This document shows positions 50,189 to 59,830 of a DNA stretch of 64,000 nucleotides, one piece after another (positions within the stretch are counted from its first letter, which is position 1; every line of letters starts with the position of its first letter). Where the stretch lies: NCBI GenBank assembly GCA_002366565.1, contig DFBJ01000009.1:62001-126000 (forward strand). Direction: 5' to 3'. This stretch comes from Bacteriovoracaceae bacterium UBA3083 (GTDB lineage: Bacteria > Bdellovibrionota > Bacteriovoracia > Bacteriovoracales > Bacteriovoracaceae). The notes under the pieces were generated by a model. It was not told the origin of the DNA. It made no database searches and worked only from the letters and a program-made list of their open reading frames with translations. A program made the position numbers and the translations under genes.

Positions 50189-50707
50189 CTAATCAAGTTT
50201 TCCAGTAAGTACAAAGTTAACACCCATTGTTGATTGTCCTGGGCAGATGTTTGCTGCATCAGCAACTGGAACCATTACTGCTAGGTTGTGTGGATGACCG
50301 TAGTAAAGGTACTTGTTTGGACCTTTAAAAGCATCATCAATAATTTTCTGACCTTCTGTACATTCAGTATCAGCGTTTACTGCATATGCTTTTGAAGTAA
50401 TAAGCTTGATAGTTGAAAGAGTATTGTCAGCTAAAAGAATTGCACTGTAGTTACATACTTTTCCATTCTCTTCAAATGTTGCTTTCATAAGCCCATTATC
50501 AAGAGTGTAGTCAGTCGTTACTGTTCCAAATTGTACGTTAATTCTTGCGAACTCTGTTGGAGTTGCAGCATTAGTAACAACATTATTACAAATGTATTTG
50601 TTAAAAGTTGTTTGCCATCTTTCACCTGGTATTGTTAGGTCTCCACTTTGCGCAAAGCTAAGTGATGATACGGCTAAAAGTAATAATGATAATAGTCCCT
50701 TTTTCAT
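50189..50707 (-). CDS. Secreted hypothetical protein (172 aa)
   Basis: A signal peptide (MKKGLLSLLLLAVSSLSFA-Q) precedes about 152 mature residues rich in beta strands with four cysteines (YICNN, KVCNY, TECTE, NICPG) likely paired in the periplasm. No family is recognised. The ATG follows a GAAAGAATT-type site. It lies directly upstream of the siderophore operon on the same strand and could share its regulation, but it has a terminator of its own. Confidence 0.78.
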   Translation of the reverse strand: MKKGLLSLLLLAVSSLSFAQSGDLTIPGERWQTTFNKYICNNVVTNAATPTEFARINVQFGTVTTDYTLDNGLMKATFEENGKVCNYSAILLADNTLSTIKLITSKAYAVNADTECTEGQKIIDDAFKGPNKYLYYGHPHNLAVMVPVADAANICPGQSTMGVNFVLTGKLD

Positions 50708-50836
50708 AATTCTTTCCTTGTCTGTATTGGATTAATTTATGAAAGAGTTTGTATCATCAAACTTTTGTTGGGGCAAGGTCTTCTTTGGGGCTATTCGAAA
50801 ATGTTCAATAGGGAGTTTAAACCTGTCTAGCTTAAA

Positions 50837-51814
50837 CTAAATATGTTTTGGTTTCTTGTTAAGCGCCTTTTGCTTTTTAGCTTCTTTAGAAGTTACATGC
50901 TTGAGATTTATCCCATAGTTAGATGTGAGATAATTCTCTATTGGCATCCATTCTCCATCCGGAGTCTTGATTCTCTTTGTGTAGGTACAAATGAGCTGTA
51001 TTCCTGAGTGAGTTCTAGATAAGAAGTGAATAAGGGCTATAAAGAGCGCAATGAAGAAAACTCCTATCAATGAAAATGAGATGAATATTTTAAAATGATC
51101 CTCTGTGTCGAAGTGAACATTCTTTAGAAGTAAAATAAATATAAGAGGGAGTACTAAGTAACCTGTGAAGTAGATAAAGATATATTTCTTGGCCCAGTCC
51201 ACTCTTTGAAAGAGTTTCTTTGTAAAGCAAACTTGGTCGTTTCTTATAAAGATAGATATGTAGAGAAGGAACGAACAAGCCGTAGGGAGGCTTAATCCTA
51301 TTAAGTTATTATTAGTAATTCCTGTTAGTACGATTTCTCCAAATATATGCCCACAGATAGATAAGTAAACCCACAGTAATGATATAAGTAGTAGTGCATC
51401 CACTAGAAGATTATTTTCTTCACTTTCAAAAGAGACAACCTCGAGAACACATATTAGAAAGAATGTTAGTATTGTTGATGTTGAGCTCATTGGCAGTGTC
51501 ATAAACTGGCTCACCCCATTTGTGTGGATGGCCAACTCTAGGAATAAAATAGATAGAATTAATCCAAGAGAAAAAACTCTAATTTTGCCAAGGGTATAGA
51601 GTGATAGTTTAAAGTGATTAATACTTACTTTGTTGAAGAATAAAATTATAAAGATAAGTGATGTGTATGGACTTATAACTGGAGCATTTGGAATGGGCCT
51701 ATAAGTAATCTCCCAGCCCTGAAGCCATCCAATAATTGAAACAATGAATGGAAGTAGCACTACCAATCCTAGTGATTGTCGAAATATCTTTTCCATAGAT
51801 TTTGATTTTAGCAT
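50837..51814 (-). CDS. Multi-pass membrane protein of unknown function
   Basis: The 325-residue protein has about eight to nine membrane segments and a basic C-terminal tail (EAKKQKALNKKPK). No transporter or enzyme motif is recognised. The start codon at 51814 has no clear ribosome binding site; an in-frame ATG 18 bases later is equally possible. It is a monocistronic-looking gene between the secreted protein and the deaminase. A sensor-like or 7TM-like function cannot be shown. Confidence 0.75.
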   Translation of the reverse strand: MLKSKSMEKIFRQSLGLVVLLPFIVSIIGWLQGWEITYRPIPNAPVISPYTSLIFIILFFNKVSINHFKLSLYTLGKIRVFSLGLILSILFLELAIHTNGVSQFMTLPMSSTSTILTFFLICVLEVVSFESEENNLLVDALLLISLLWVYLSICGHIFGEIVLTGITNNNLIGLSLPTACSFLLYISIFIRNDQVCFTKKLFQRVDWAKKYIFIYFTGYLVLPLIFILLLKNVHFDTEDHFKIFISFSLIGVFFIALFIALIHFLSRTHSGIQLICTYTKRIKTPDGEWMPIENYLTSNYGINLKHVTSKEAKKQKALNKKPKHI

Positions 51815-51873
51815 AAATTAAATGAGTAAATTATTCTTATTTCATTAAGATTTCTTGCTGTTAAATAGAGCTT

Positions 51874-52419
51874 TTAAAGAACTTGCTCTATAAGTGTTTG
51901 AAAATGCTTATGCATAGAATTGATCGCAATATCATGAATCTCTAATTGCCTAAATTTAATACCGGCCAGGCTAAAAATCTTCTTAGAGATTCTATTGGAT
52001 TCAGTTTCTCTATGCTTATCACTTAAGAAGATAACTTCTGATACTTTAGAGCTTGCTAGTAATTTAGCGCATTCGTGGCATGGAAAAAGAGTGACATAGG
52101 CTCTTGTTCCTTCAAGGCTATCCTTAGAGTGAAGTATTGCGTTTGCTTCTGCATGCACAACATATCCATATTTTTGAAACTCCAGTGAAGCCTGTGGATC
52201 TTTTCCCCAAGGGAGTTGAGTTTCATCAATACCTGCAACAAAGCCATTATAGCCCATCGTAACTTGATGATTGTTCTTATCAACAAAAACTGCACCGACC
52301 TTAGTTGATGGATCTTTTGACTTAAAGCTCGCCATCATGGCCTGTAACATAAAGTACTCATCCCAGTTAATAGGGGATTTCGCAGGAATAAAATTGATGT
52401 TGTTTTCTTTGTTTAGCAT
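51874..52419 (-). CDS. dCMP deaminase-family (ComEB-like) zinc enzyme
   Basis: The 181-residue protein has the deaminase zinc site: HAEANAIL with the catalytic Glu, and TLFPCHECAKLL with the two Cys ligands. The opening KSPINWDEYFMLQAMMASFKSKDPSTKVGAV is typical of dCMP deaminase/ComEB. It converts dCMP to dUMP for thymidylate synthesis. It is a single gene divergent from the DUF2799 lipoprotein. Confidence 0.9.
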   Translation of the reverse strand: MLNKENNINFIPAKSPINWDEYFMLQAMMASFKSKDPSTKVGAVFVDKNNHQVTMGYNGFVAGIDETQLPWGKDPQASLEFQKYGYVVHAEANAILHSKDSLEGTRAYVTLFPCHECAKLLASSKVSEVIFLSDKHRETESNRISKKIFSLAGIKFRQLEIHDIAINSMHKHFQTLIEQVL

Positions 52420-52511
52420 TTTTTTAAAATATCTGAACTATTTTCATTTGCATAGACTTTATGAAATGAACTCCTTAATTTAATTCAAACATATTTAGTT
52501 TTAGGATAGTT

Positions 52512-53045
52512 ATGAACCAGTCTTTATTAATATTTGCAATTTTTCTTACCTTCTTTGGGTGTTCTCAATTAGAGCTTACTGCATCACAGTGTCAGACTTA
52601 TGATTGGAAACAGGCGGGAGAGAAAGATGGTGCAGGTGGTGAGAGTCTTCTTCACTCTGTCAGAAATGCCTGTCTTGAGAGTCAGTATATTGTAGCTTCT
52701 GAAGAAGAAGAGCTTTATATGGAAGGTTTTAAAAAGACGTATTGCCAAACTGAACGAGCTTTTAGGCGAGGTTTAGATCTTAAGTCCTATGACTTAGATG
52801 TATGTTCAGATCCATCAAGAAAGCTTCTTTCTAACGCGTATACACTTGGAAAGAAAAGAGGAACTCTTAAGAAACAAATCCGCGAACTTGATCAGAAGAG
52901 AAGAGATATTTTGGTAAGGTTAATGAACACGGACCTAAGTAAGAAGTTGAAAGAGAAATTAAACTCTCGGAAACGAGAGTATGAGAGAGAAATTAGGGAA
53001 TTAGAAAGAGATCTCTCTTCTTTACCTGAGTCGTTTATAGAATAA
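52512..53045 (+). CDS. DUF2799 lipoprotein
   Basis: The 177-residue protein has a lipobox (LTFFGC-S) after a short hydrophobic stretch, then CQTYDWKQAGEKDGAGG, the pattern of DUF2799, and YMEGFKKTYCQTERAFRRGLD. The C-terminal third is a basic/acidic coiled coil (residues about 115-170). Function of the family is unknown. It has no close partner; a perfect palindrome follows the stop. Confidence 0.82.
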   Translation: MNQSLLIFAIFLTFFGCSQLELTASQCQTYDWKQAGEKDGAGGESLLHSVRNACLESQYIVASEEEELYMEGFKKTYCQTERAFRRGLDLKSYDLDVCSDPSRKLLSNAYTLGKKRGTLKKQIRELDQKRRDILVRLMNTDLSKKLKEKLNSRKREYEREIRELERDLSSLPESFIE

Positions 53046-53048
53046 TTT

Positions 53049-53064
53049 GTTCTACATGTAGAAC
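53049..53064. promoter_or_regulatory. Perfect 16-bp palindrome
   Basis: GTTCTACATGTAGAAC is fully self-complementary and lies 4 bases after the DUF2799 stop and about 80 bases before the next start. No T run follows, so an operator for a dimeric regulator is as likely as a hairpin. Confidence 0.4.
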
Positions 53065-53146
53065 GTAGATATAAAATTCAAATAGTTAAGTAATACATAA
53101 AGTGGCCTCCCAATTGCATTTTGCAAAGATAATTAGGGAGGTGAAT

Positions 53147-56100
53147 ATGAATAAGTTTATAATAGTTTTATTATCAATCTTGATTTCAAGTTGTGGTAAG
53201 AGGGGAGGGAGCGATTCTAGTTCCTCAACCGTAGAAAGTTTAGAAAGCACAGAGCAAAATTTATCGAAAGTACTTCTAAGTCCGAGAGTACATAATCAAA
53301 AAGTAAAAAAATTCTTCTTCAAAAGAGATACTTTACCCAGTACTGACAAGAAGTACACTGAAGTTCAGTTTACAAAAAAATCCGGTATTCAAAGATTTAA
53401 TAATCTAAGTCATTCAATGGGACTAAAAGAAGTTTTAATTAAAGCAAAACATTTAGTTTTAATAAAAGGTCATCAGCAAGGTATCTTTGAGCAGTTAAAT
53501 AACATGACTGATGTTACTAAAGTTACAATCGAAGCCGAAACGGTAGATCTTTTTGAAAAGCTTAATATTCCTGGTGCGAGTATTGAGATATCAGCAAATA
53601 AAATGAATCTCTCTAAAAGTGGTTCTATTAATATCACTCCATTGGGGTTTTCAGATAGACCTAAATTTCCAGAAAATGGAAATGATGGGCAGGACTCGGG
53701 TGATATTGTCTTAAATGTTAAAGAATTAAATTTTGATAAACTGCGTTTGAGCCCATTATTCATTTTAAATGGAGGAGAAGGACAAAGTGGATCCTTGGGA
53801 GTAAAAGGTCGTAATGGAAGTAGGCTTAGAGATCTAGGGAAAGGTGTAGTATACAAAATTAAGAATAAAGAAACTTGTGACCTTCTTGATACATCTCGTT
53901 TTGATTTAAAAAATAATAAGAGATTAGTTTGTACAGTTAGGACTTCTTATGAAGGAAGTAAGCAGTGGCCCAGCAATGGAGGAAGTGCGACTGCTGGAAG
54001 TAAGCCTGGTGTAGGAGGAAGAGGTGGAGAGCTTCTAACATATGTAAAAGTTCCTTTTGATCTGATTGAGGTTAAAGGAGGTCTTTCAGGAGAAAGTGCT
54101 GGTATTATTAAAGGAGGAGAGGCCGGAACACCTATAACTGCATATCATCAAGAATTTTCTATCAATAGAAATAATAAATCACGTCTTAATAGTACTAAAA
54201 AGAATGTATCTTCTAAGGGGCATGATGCAGTTTCTCCTGTCGCGGATAAGAAAAGAGGAGATGATGGAAATATTCGTTTTTCAAAGCTTGTAAAGTTTTG
54301 GGAAACTGAAGGGTATTTAGAAAAAGAGTTACTTTATGCTAAAGACCTTTATTTAAATAATCATATTGAGGAAGCTAAGACAGTGTTTTCAAAATTAGAT
54401 TGGAGTCTGAACTTTAAAGAGATTGGTGGAGATTCAGTCAAGGCTATGTCCCTTAAATCTAGTGTTAATGAAAGTAGACTTAAAATAAACTCTCAAAGAG
54501 ATTTCTTTGGAAAAACTATTAGCTGGGTTCCTAATTACTCTCTAGAGGCAAACTTCTCAAAGTTCAAAAGAGATTTAGAATATTCATTCAAAACTTTGTA
54601 CATGACATATTGGATAAAGAATTCTCAGAAGTCTATTGAAAGTAAAATCGATGCAATGGAAGAGGTTCAAAGTACTCTTTTTGAACAAATAGAAGAACAA
54701 CAAAAGAATTATAAGAACCTAGTATTTAAAATTCCGTTATTAAAAGAAAAGATAGATGAATTTAGAGTTGAAGAAGATTACTTCTCACGAGAAGTACGCA
54801 GAGTTGAGCTTGAAATAGAAAAGATGGCGAAAGAGAATATAATTGAAAGGCATAGAGTTCCATTTTTAAAGAAAGCTCTCAAGACCGTCGCATCTCTTTC
54901 AACTGCAATCCCAGCAGGGCAGCCTGCTTTAGGTATTATAGGATCTAGCCTTGGAGTACTCTCGAACTATATAGGAACTCACAGGCCCTTGGGAGATATT
55001 ATTAATGATTCAACTAGTATTTATAGTAACTTTCAAAAGTTAAACTTAGAAGAATCAGGCCATAACTGGAATGAAGTTTGGTCTAAAGTGAAATTAAATA
55101 GAGTTGCCGAGATTAAATCTAAAAAGGAACTAAATGAATACTTATCTGATTTAACAAAGTTTTCTAAACCAATAATTGCTGCAGCTAAAGAACAAGCTGA
55201 TCATTGGAAAAAAAGAGAAGTTGCTAAAACTGAAATTGCAATTGAAATAGAGAAAATAAAGAATACACATACCATCTTCAAAGATCTCTCTAAGAAGTTA
55301 GAAAGCTTTATGAATAAAAAGAATGCATTAGTACGAGAGGTACATGCTATTCAGACTGAACTCGCAGAGACTTTAAGTTCTATTTATAATGATTTCGACA
55401 AAGTTTCAGAGATCAATTACCACAAAGGGAAATTGTTAACAAAAGGAGATAGAAATATGGTTTCTCTTTTAGATTCTTTAGAGGAAGAGACCAAGAATCG
55501 TATATTAAAATATAACTATGAAGTCGCAAGAGCATATGAGTACAGACTTTTAAGGCCATATTTTAATAGTATTAACTTGAATAGTACTCTAGAAAAAATG
55601 AAAAATATTGTTGAAGCTGATACTGAGGCCTACTTGTCTCCTAAAGACTTTGAAGCTCTTGAAGGAATATATACAAGTGAATTGGCTGAGATTGTTAATA
55701 CCACTTTGGCCGAGTTGAGTCGTGATGGGCTACCTCTTCAAAGAGAGAAAGTATTACAGTTAAATTCAGCTGAAATTAATGCCCTTAATAGTGGAAAAGA
55801 TATCTATCTAGATTTAATCTCTGAGAAAGTTTTCACTGATGATATGCATGATGTCAGAATTAATGATGTATTAGTTGAAGATTTAGATGTTGAAGATTTA
55901 GATGTTGAAAATTTAGAGACACTAGGTCGAAGTGCTGATGTATCTCTTGAAATTGCTTACTCTGGGGAGAGCTTTATCAAAAAAGGGGATAGTCTTTATT
56001 TTTTTGAGAAAGATACTCATGCGCAAAAAACTAAGTGGGGAGCAAGCCTAGACTTAATTACTAATGTTCAGTCAGAAATTAAAAGTAGCCCTAGTTCAGA

Positions 56101-56275
56101 TTCTCTTATTAGTAGTCTCATTGGAGCAAATAATAGTGAGGATATAATGCTTCTCTCAAGACCCGGAGGATTAACTCAACTCAAAGTGAAGTTTAGAAAT
56201 AATTCTAACCCTAAGATTAGAATGAAGCTTAAAAGTTCAAGAATAAGAATAATTTATGATTATAATACATTTTAA
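53147..56275 (+). CDS. Very large lipoprotein with glycine-rich region and coiled coils
   Basis: I place the start at the ATG at 53147 (AGGGAGGTG just upstream), giving about 1042 residues that begin with a lipoprotein signal (LLSILISSC-GK). Residues about 55-160 look like a beta-helix-like region. A glycine-rich stretch follows (about 165-320, with NGGEGQSGSLGVKGRNGSR and GGRGGEL). Long coiled coils then cover about 380-800, interrupted by a hydrophobic patch (ALGIIGSSLGVLSNYIG). A short DLDVEDLDVE repeat lies near 920. No known domain is recognised. The shape suggests a surface or periplasm-spanning structural lipoprotein. Confidence 0.82.
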   Translation: MNKFIIVLLSILISSCGKRGGSDSSSSTVESLESTEQNLSKVLLSPRVHNQKVKKFFFKRDTLPSTDKKYTEVQFTKKSGIQRFNNLSHSMGLKEVLIKAKHLVLIKGHQQGIFEQLNNMTDVTKVTIEAETVDLFEKLNIPGASIEISANKMNLSKSGSINITPLGFSDRPKFPENGNDGQDSGDIVLNVKELNFDKLRLSPLFILNGGEGQSGSLGVKGRNGSRLRDLGKGVVYKIKNKETCDLLDTSRFDLKNNKRLVCTVRTSYEGSKQWPSNGGSATAGSKPGVGGRGGELLTYVKVPFDLIEVKGGLSGESAGIIKGGEAGTPITAYHQEFSINRNNKSRLNSTKKNVSSKGHDAVSPVADKKRGDDGNIRFSKLVKFWETEGYLEKELLYAKDLYLNNHIEEAKTVFSKLDWSLNFKEIGGDSVKAMSLKSSVNESRLKINSQRDFFGKTISWVPNYSLEANFSKFKRDLEYSFKTLYMTYWIKNSQKSIESKIDAMEEVQSTLFEQIEEQQKNYKNLVFKIPLLKEKIDEFRVEEDYFSREVRRVELEIEKMAKENIIERHRVPFLKKALKTVASLSTAIPAGQPALGIIGSSLGVLSNYIGTHRPLGDIINDSTSIYSNFQKLNLEESGHNWNEVWSKVKLNRVAEIKSKKELNEYLSDLTKFSKPIIAAAKEQADHWKKREVAKTEIAIEIEKIKNTHTIFKDLSKKLESFMNKKNALVREVHAIQTELAETLSSIYNDFDKVSEINYHKGKLLTKGDRNMVSLLDSLEEETKNRILKYNYEVARAYEYRLLRPYFNSINLNSTLEKMKNIVEADTEAYLSPKDFEALEGIYTSELAEIVNTTLAELSRDGLPLQREKVLQLNSAEINALNSGKDIYLDLISEKVFTDDMHDVRINDVLVEDLDVEDLDVENLETLGRSADVSLEIAYSGESFIKKGDSLYFFEKDTHAQKTKWGASLDLITNVQSEIKSSPSSDSLISSLIGANNSEDIMLLSRPGGLTQLKVKFRNNSNPKIRMKLKSSRIRIIYDYNTF

Positions 56276-56306
56276 CTTGTGATATATAGGAGAGAAAGGA
56301 AGCTGT

Positions 56307-56858
56307 GTGAAACGACTTATTTTCTCTCTTATATTCATTTTAACGATAGTATTAATAGCTCTTCTATACAATATTGGTGAGAAATCTCAGAGCACTAAGC
56401 TGCGTCCTTCTTCTGCAGTAAGTAAAATTCAAATCAGTGAAAGCACTAAGCCAAATTTAGAAATGCAAAATAGCTCTACTGATGACGAGTGTGAGTCCTA
56501 TCTTAAAAGTTTATCTGATCCTAAATTTGAAAATTTAAAAAATAGAAGATGGTCTAATTTCCATATTAAGTATATTGACGGAGAAATTTATAGAATTAGA
56601 TACTTCTATGATGATGGTCCAAATGGTGAATATAAGAAAACGGTTCTCTACAAAGAAGATGAAACCGAGTTTCCTTTAATCGTTAAGGTCTTTCGTGGAT
56701 TTGAAAAAGAAGAGCTTAAAGATTACTTCGAAAGAGGTGAGGTTATTTGGCAAGAACAAGCCTATGAAGCCACTCTAAATAAAAAGTCAGTCTACTGGCG
56801 AAAAATCAATGATGAATTTGTCGATTTAAACGTTGATGAAGGACTCAGTTGTCTTTAG
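56307..56858 (+). CDS. Hypothetical protein with one N-terminal membrane anchor
   Basis: The 183-residue protein starts at GTG 56307 with a GAGAGAAAGGAAG region upstream. A hydrophobic segment (residues about 5-24) is a membrane anchor or uncleaved signal, and a soluble acidic domain follows with two Cys (DECES and the final SCL) that could pair. It is 31 bases after the large lipoprotein gene and may be in its operon. No family is recognised. Confidence 0.75.
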   Translation: MKRLIFSLIFILTIVLIALLYNIGEKSQSTKLRPSSAVSKIQISESTKPNLEMQNSSTDDECESYLKSLSDPKFENLKNRRWSNFHIKYIDGEIYRIRYFYDDGPNGEYKKTVLYKEDETEFPLIVKVFRGFEKEELKDYFERGEVIWQEQAYEATLNKKSVYWRKINDEFVDLNVDEGLSCL

Positions 56859-56900
56859 TATTAATGTAGTATCAGAAATCTAAGAATGTTATGGAGTGAC

Positions 56901-58469
56901 ATGGGGCAGTCAAGTTCGACCAAGAGGGTTCTCTTATCTTCAATAAAAATGGCAGTGGCAACTTTTTCAAGTCGAATACTTGGGCTTGTAAGAGAACAAG
57001 CTATTGCTGCTGTATTTGGTGCATCAGGTGTAACAGATGCATTCACTATTGCTTATAGAATTCCAAATATGCTTAGAGACCTATTTGCTGAAGGGGCGTT
57101 CTCTTCTGCATTTGTTCCTACTTTCACTGGTGTAAAAATTAAGAATGAGAAACTAGCAAAAGGACTCCTATGGTCTATGGCAGTTTTACTTGCTCTAATT
57201 ACAGGATCTATTTCTTTAGCAATTGTTGTTTACGCTCAAGAAATAGTGATGGCGCTGACTAATGAAGTGTTCAATTCAGATGTAGAAAGATTAAATATGA
57301 CGGTTGGACTAGTGCGAATTATGGCACCTTTTCTTGTTCTAATCTCTCTAGCTGCTCTTTTTATGGGGACTTTGAATACATTGAAAGTATTTTTCATCCC
57401 TTCATTTGCTCCAGCGCTTTTTAATATTGCAATGATTGCATGTATCTTTATTTTACCTGATCACTTAAAAGTCTGGGGTCACCATCCAGTATATTCTCTA
57501 GGAATAGGGGTTATGCTTGGAGGCTTTATACAGATGATTGTTCAAGTTCCTCTGCTTTTAAAGAAGGGATATGGGCCGCAGGGTCCTTTTAAACTAATCA
57601 GTAAAGACTCAAAAACTGTTTTAAATAGAATTGGAATTGGGACGATAGGGATTGCTGCCACGCAAATCAATGTTATCGTAACTACTATCCTTGCTACAGG
57701 TACAGTTGTAGGAGCAGTATCGTGGCTTACATTTGCTTTTAGACTTTTTCAGTTTCCTGTAGGAATTCTAAGTGTCTCAATTGCAGGTTCTAATTTAGTA
57801 CATTTTAGTGAAGCATGGAAAAACTCAGAAAAAGAAAAAGCTATTGGCTATCTAAGTACAAGTTATTTCCTCTCATTCTTAACAATTGTCCCAGCTATGG
57901 CACTGCTATTTGCCTTATCAAAAGAAAGTGTACACTTAGTTTTTGAAAGAGGTGCTTTTGATGGAAATGATACTTCTATGACTTATTTGGCTCTTAAGTA
58001 CTACTTAATAGGGCTCCCGTCATATGGTTTGTATAAGATCTTTGCTCCAACATTCTTCACTTTAGATAAGCCTAAGATCCCTGTGAAAATTTCTGTTTTT
58101 GCAATTCTCTGCAATATAGCTTTTTGCGTATACTTTACTCCTAAGTATGGTTTTTGGGTTCTTGCGTTAGGAACAAGTCTTTCAATGATTCTAAATTCTG
58201 GAATCCAAGCAATATGTTTAAAGCGTTTACTAGAGATTCCATGGGGCTTCTTTTTTAAGTTTAGAATTCTTAAGATCATAATCGCCGGGCTAATTACTTA
58301 TGTTGCAACGCTGCAAGCGAGCGAGTATTTATTTAACTACTCAGATCCCTTTTATAGGAAAGCATTTATGTTCTGTCTCTCAGGAGCCCTTGGTGCTCTA
58401 TGTTATGGCATAGCTTTAGCTATTTTTGGAGAGGCGAAAGAGCTGAAAAAAATTATAAAAAGAAAATAA
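56901..58469 (+). CDS. murJ: Lipid II flippase MurJ
   Basis: The protein of about 522 residues has 14 membrane segments and the MurJ/MviN N-terminal signature SRILGLVREQAIAAVFGASGVTDAF, followed by RIPNMLRDLFAEGAFSSAFVPTF. MurJ moves lipid II across the inner membrane for peptidoglycan synthesis. I prefer the ATG at 56901, which has GGAG upstream, over the in-frame ATG at 56886 without one. The family call is secure. Confidence 0.95.
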   Translation: MGQSSSTKRVLLSSIKMAVATFSSRILGLVREQAIAAVFGASGVTDAFTIAYRIPNMLRDLFAEGAFSSAFVPTFTGVKIKNEKLAKGLLWSMAVLLALITGSISLAIVVYAQEIVMALTNEVFNSDVERLNMTVGLVRIMAPFLVLISLAALFMGTLNTLKVFFIPSFAPALFNIAMIACIFILPDHLKVWGHHPVYSLGIGVMLGGFIQMIVQVPLLLKKGYGPQGPFKLISKDSKTVLNRIGIGTIGIAATQINVIVTTILATGTVVGAVSWLTFAFRLFQFPVGILSVSIAGSNLVHFSEAWKNSEKEKAIGYLSTSYFLSFLTIVPAMALLFALSKESVHLVFERGAFDGNDTSMTYLALKYYLIGLPSYGLYKIFAPTFFTLDKPKIPVKISVFAILCNIAFCVYFTPKYGFWVLALGTSLSMILNSGIQAICLKRLLEIPWGFFFKFRILKIIIAGLITYVATLQASEYLFNYSDPFYRKAFMFCLSGALGALCYGIALAIFGEAKELKKIIKRK

Positions 58470-58553
58470 AGCTGTAAGAAATTCAATAAGTTTCTTGTTT
58501 TATGACTTTTAAATAGGTTAAACTTAGTAAGAATATTGACTCATGGAGTATTA

Positions 58554-58997
58554 ATGAGAACTGATTTTGAAACACTCAAGACATTAGCGAGTTATTCAAT
58601 TAATAACTTGAAAGAAAATAAAGTAATCGAATTCGAGATTGAAAATAGAGAAGCATTGATTGATGCAATGGCAACTGAATATGGAGTTAGCTTTGCAACT
58701 GATGAAGATGTAAGAGATCAAGCAATCGAAGAAGTTGAAGAAAAGATGGGAGACATGGTTCCTGAAGATATTACGGAATCTGAAATGTTTAACCACGCTA
58801 GAAAAGAAATCATCAAATCTTTCAATGGAGAGAATATTGGTGGTCTTTACTTAGTTGAATCACTTCACCAAATTGCTACTAGAATGTCTAACTTCTTACT
58901 AAATTGTGATCTTATTGAAGATGTGTTTGGTACTGATGAAGAAATTCACGCTTTCTTAGTTAAGAAAATCAGAACATTCTCACCTAAGAAAAACTAA
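58554..58997 (+). CDS. Small acidic protein, DUF507-like
   Basis: Using the ATG at 58554 (GGAG 7 bases upstream) the protein has 147 residues, is acidic and helical, and has no signal or membrane part. EVEEKMGD and the MFNHARKEIIKSF block recall DUF507 proteins of delta-type proteobacteria; this match is tentative. It follows murJ by 84 bases on the same strand and is closed by a strong terminator. Function is unknown. Confidence 0.75.
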   Translation: MRTDFETLKTLASYSINNLKENKVIEFEIENREALIDAMATEYGVSFATDEDVRDQAIEEVEEKMGDMVPEDITESEMFNHARKEIIKSFNGENIGGLYLVESLHQIATRMSNFLLNCDLIEDVFGTDEEIHAFLVKKIRTFSPKKN

Positions 58998-59023
58998 GAT
59001 TTAATTAAAATATTATTTTATTA

Positions 59024-59051
59024 GGCCACTCATTTTTGAGTGGCTTTTTTT
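59024..59051 (+). terminator. Rho-independent terminator
   Basis: GCCACTC-ATTTTT-GAGTGGC followed by seven T. It ends the murJ/DUF507-like run and touches the end of the convergent gene. Confidence 0.93.
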
Positions 59052-59649
59052 ATTGGTGAAGAAATTCAAATGTTCTTAATACTTCTTCAAAGTAAGGACC
59101 TTCTACAGCACCATTCAAAATACTACTGCGGCTCTTGGCAAGTAAGTAGGCATCGTTAATATTGTCTTTTATTAAATAGCAGTCAAAGTAGACTCGCTCA
59201 CTCAAGTCCTCTGTTGCTGTACCTTCAATATGTATAAGGTCTATTCGCCCTTCCTTATAAGGGATGAATTCTTGAAATGATGATGGAACATCAATTACAC
59301 TTTCTTCTGGATCAAAGACTAGCTTCAGATCTTGCAGCTTGTTTACAATTATCTCATCAAGGCTTTTGCTTTCTAGCTCTTCACTTCCATCAAACCATTC
59401 AAAGTCAGCTCTCCAGTCATATCTGGTATCGGTTCTTTCAAAGACTGCTTGTGTGGACTCATCTTTTGAATGATCGAGTGTGGTATTTGTCCACCAGCTG
59501 GGTAGGAAGAAGAGGAAGTTTTTTAGCTCAAATTCTTTTGCATTTTCAACGTAGGCCTGCTGTTCTTCTTTAATGGCAATCATCGAATAGATTGCGTAGA
59601 GAATAATTGCACCAAATATTAGCCATTCTATGAGTCTTGAAAAGTCCAT
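59050..59649 (-). CDS. Hypothetical single-pass membrane protein
   Basis: The 199-residue protein has one N-terminal membrane helix (about residues 8-26) and a soluble domain rich in aromatic and acidic residues (FFLPSWWTNTT, DWRADFEWFDG). No family is recognised. It is a single gene between a terminator and the divergent glycine-rich protein. Confidence 0.72.
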   Translation of the reverse strand: MDFSRLIEWLIFGAIILYAIYSMIAIKEEQQAYVENAKEFELKNFLFFLPSWWTNTTLDHSKDESTQAVFERTDTRYDWRADFEWFDGSEELESKSLDEIIVNKLQDLKLVFDPEESVIDVPSSFQEFIPYKEGRIDLIHIEGTATEDLSERVYFDCYLIKDNINDAYLLAKSRSSILNGAVEGPYFEEVLRTFEFLHQ

Positions 59650-59830
59650 AGAGTGAAAATACTTAAGCTTTTCGCCTATGTAAATGTGATTTTTATCCTT
59701 ATTTATATCGTGTTTTCAGTCATTTAAATAGTTTAAGACCGATCCGCTAAAGTTTTATTGAAAGTTCCCCGATAAACTAGTGAGATATAATAAATGCAGG
59801 TTTAGTGACCTGTAATTTGGAGAAGTAGAG

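Noticed and set aside
50748..50763. GTTTG/CAAAC partial palindrome upstream of the secreted-protein gene, considered as an iron-regulator site
   Set aside because: It does not resemble the GATAAT-type Fur consensus and has only 5-bp arms.
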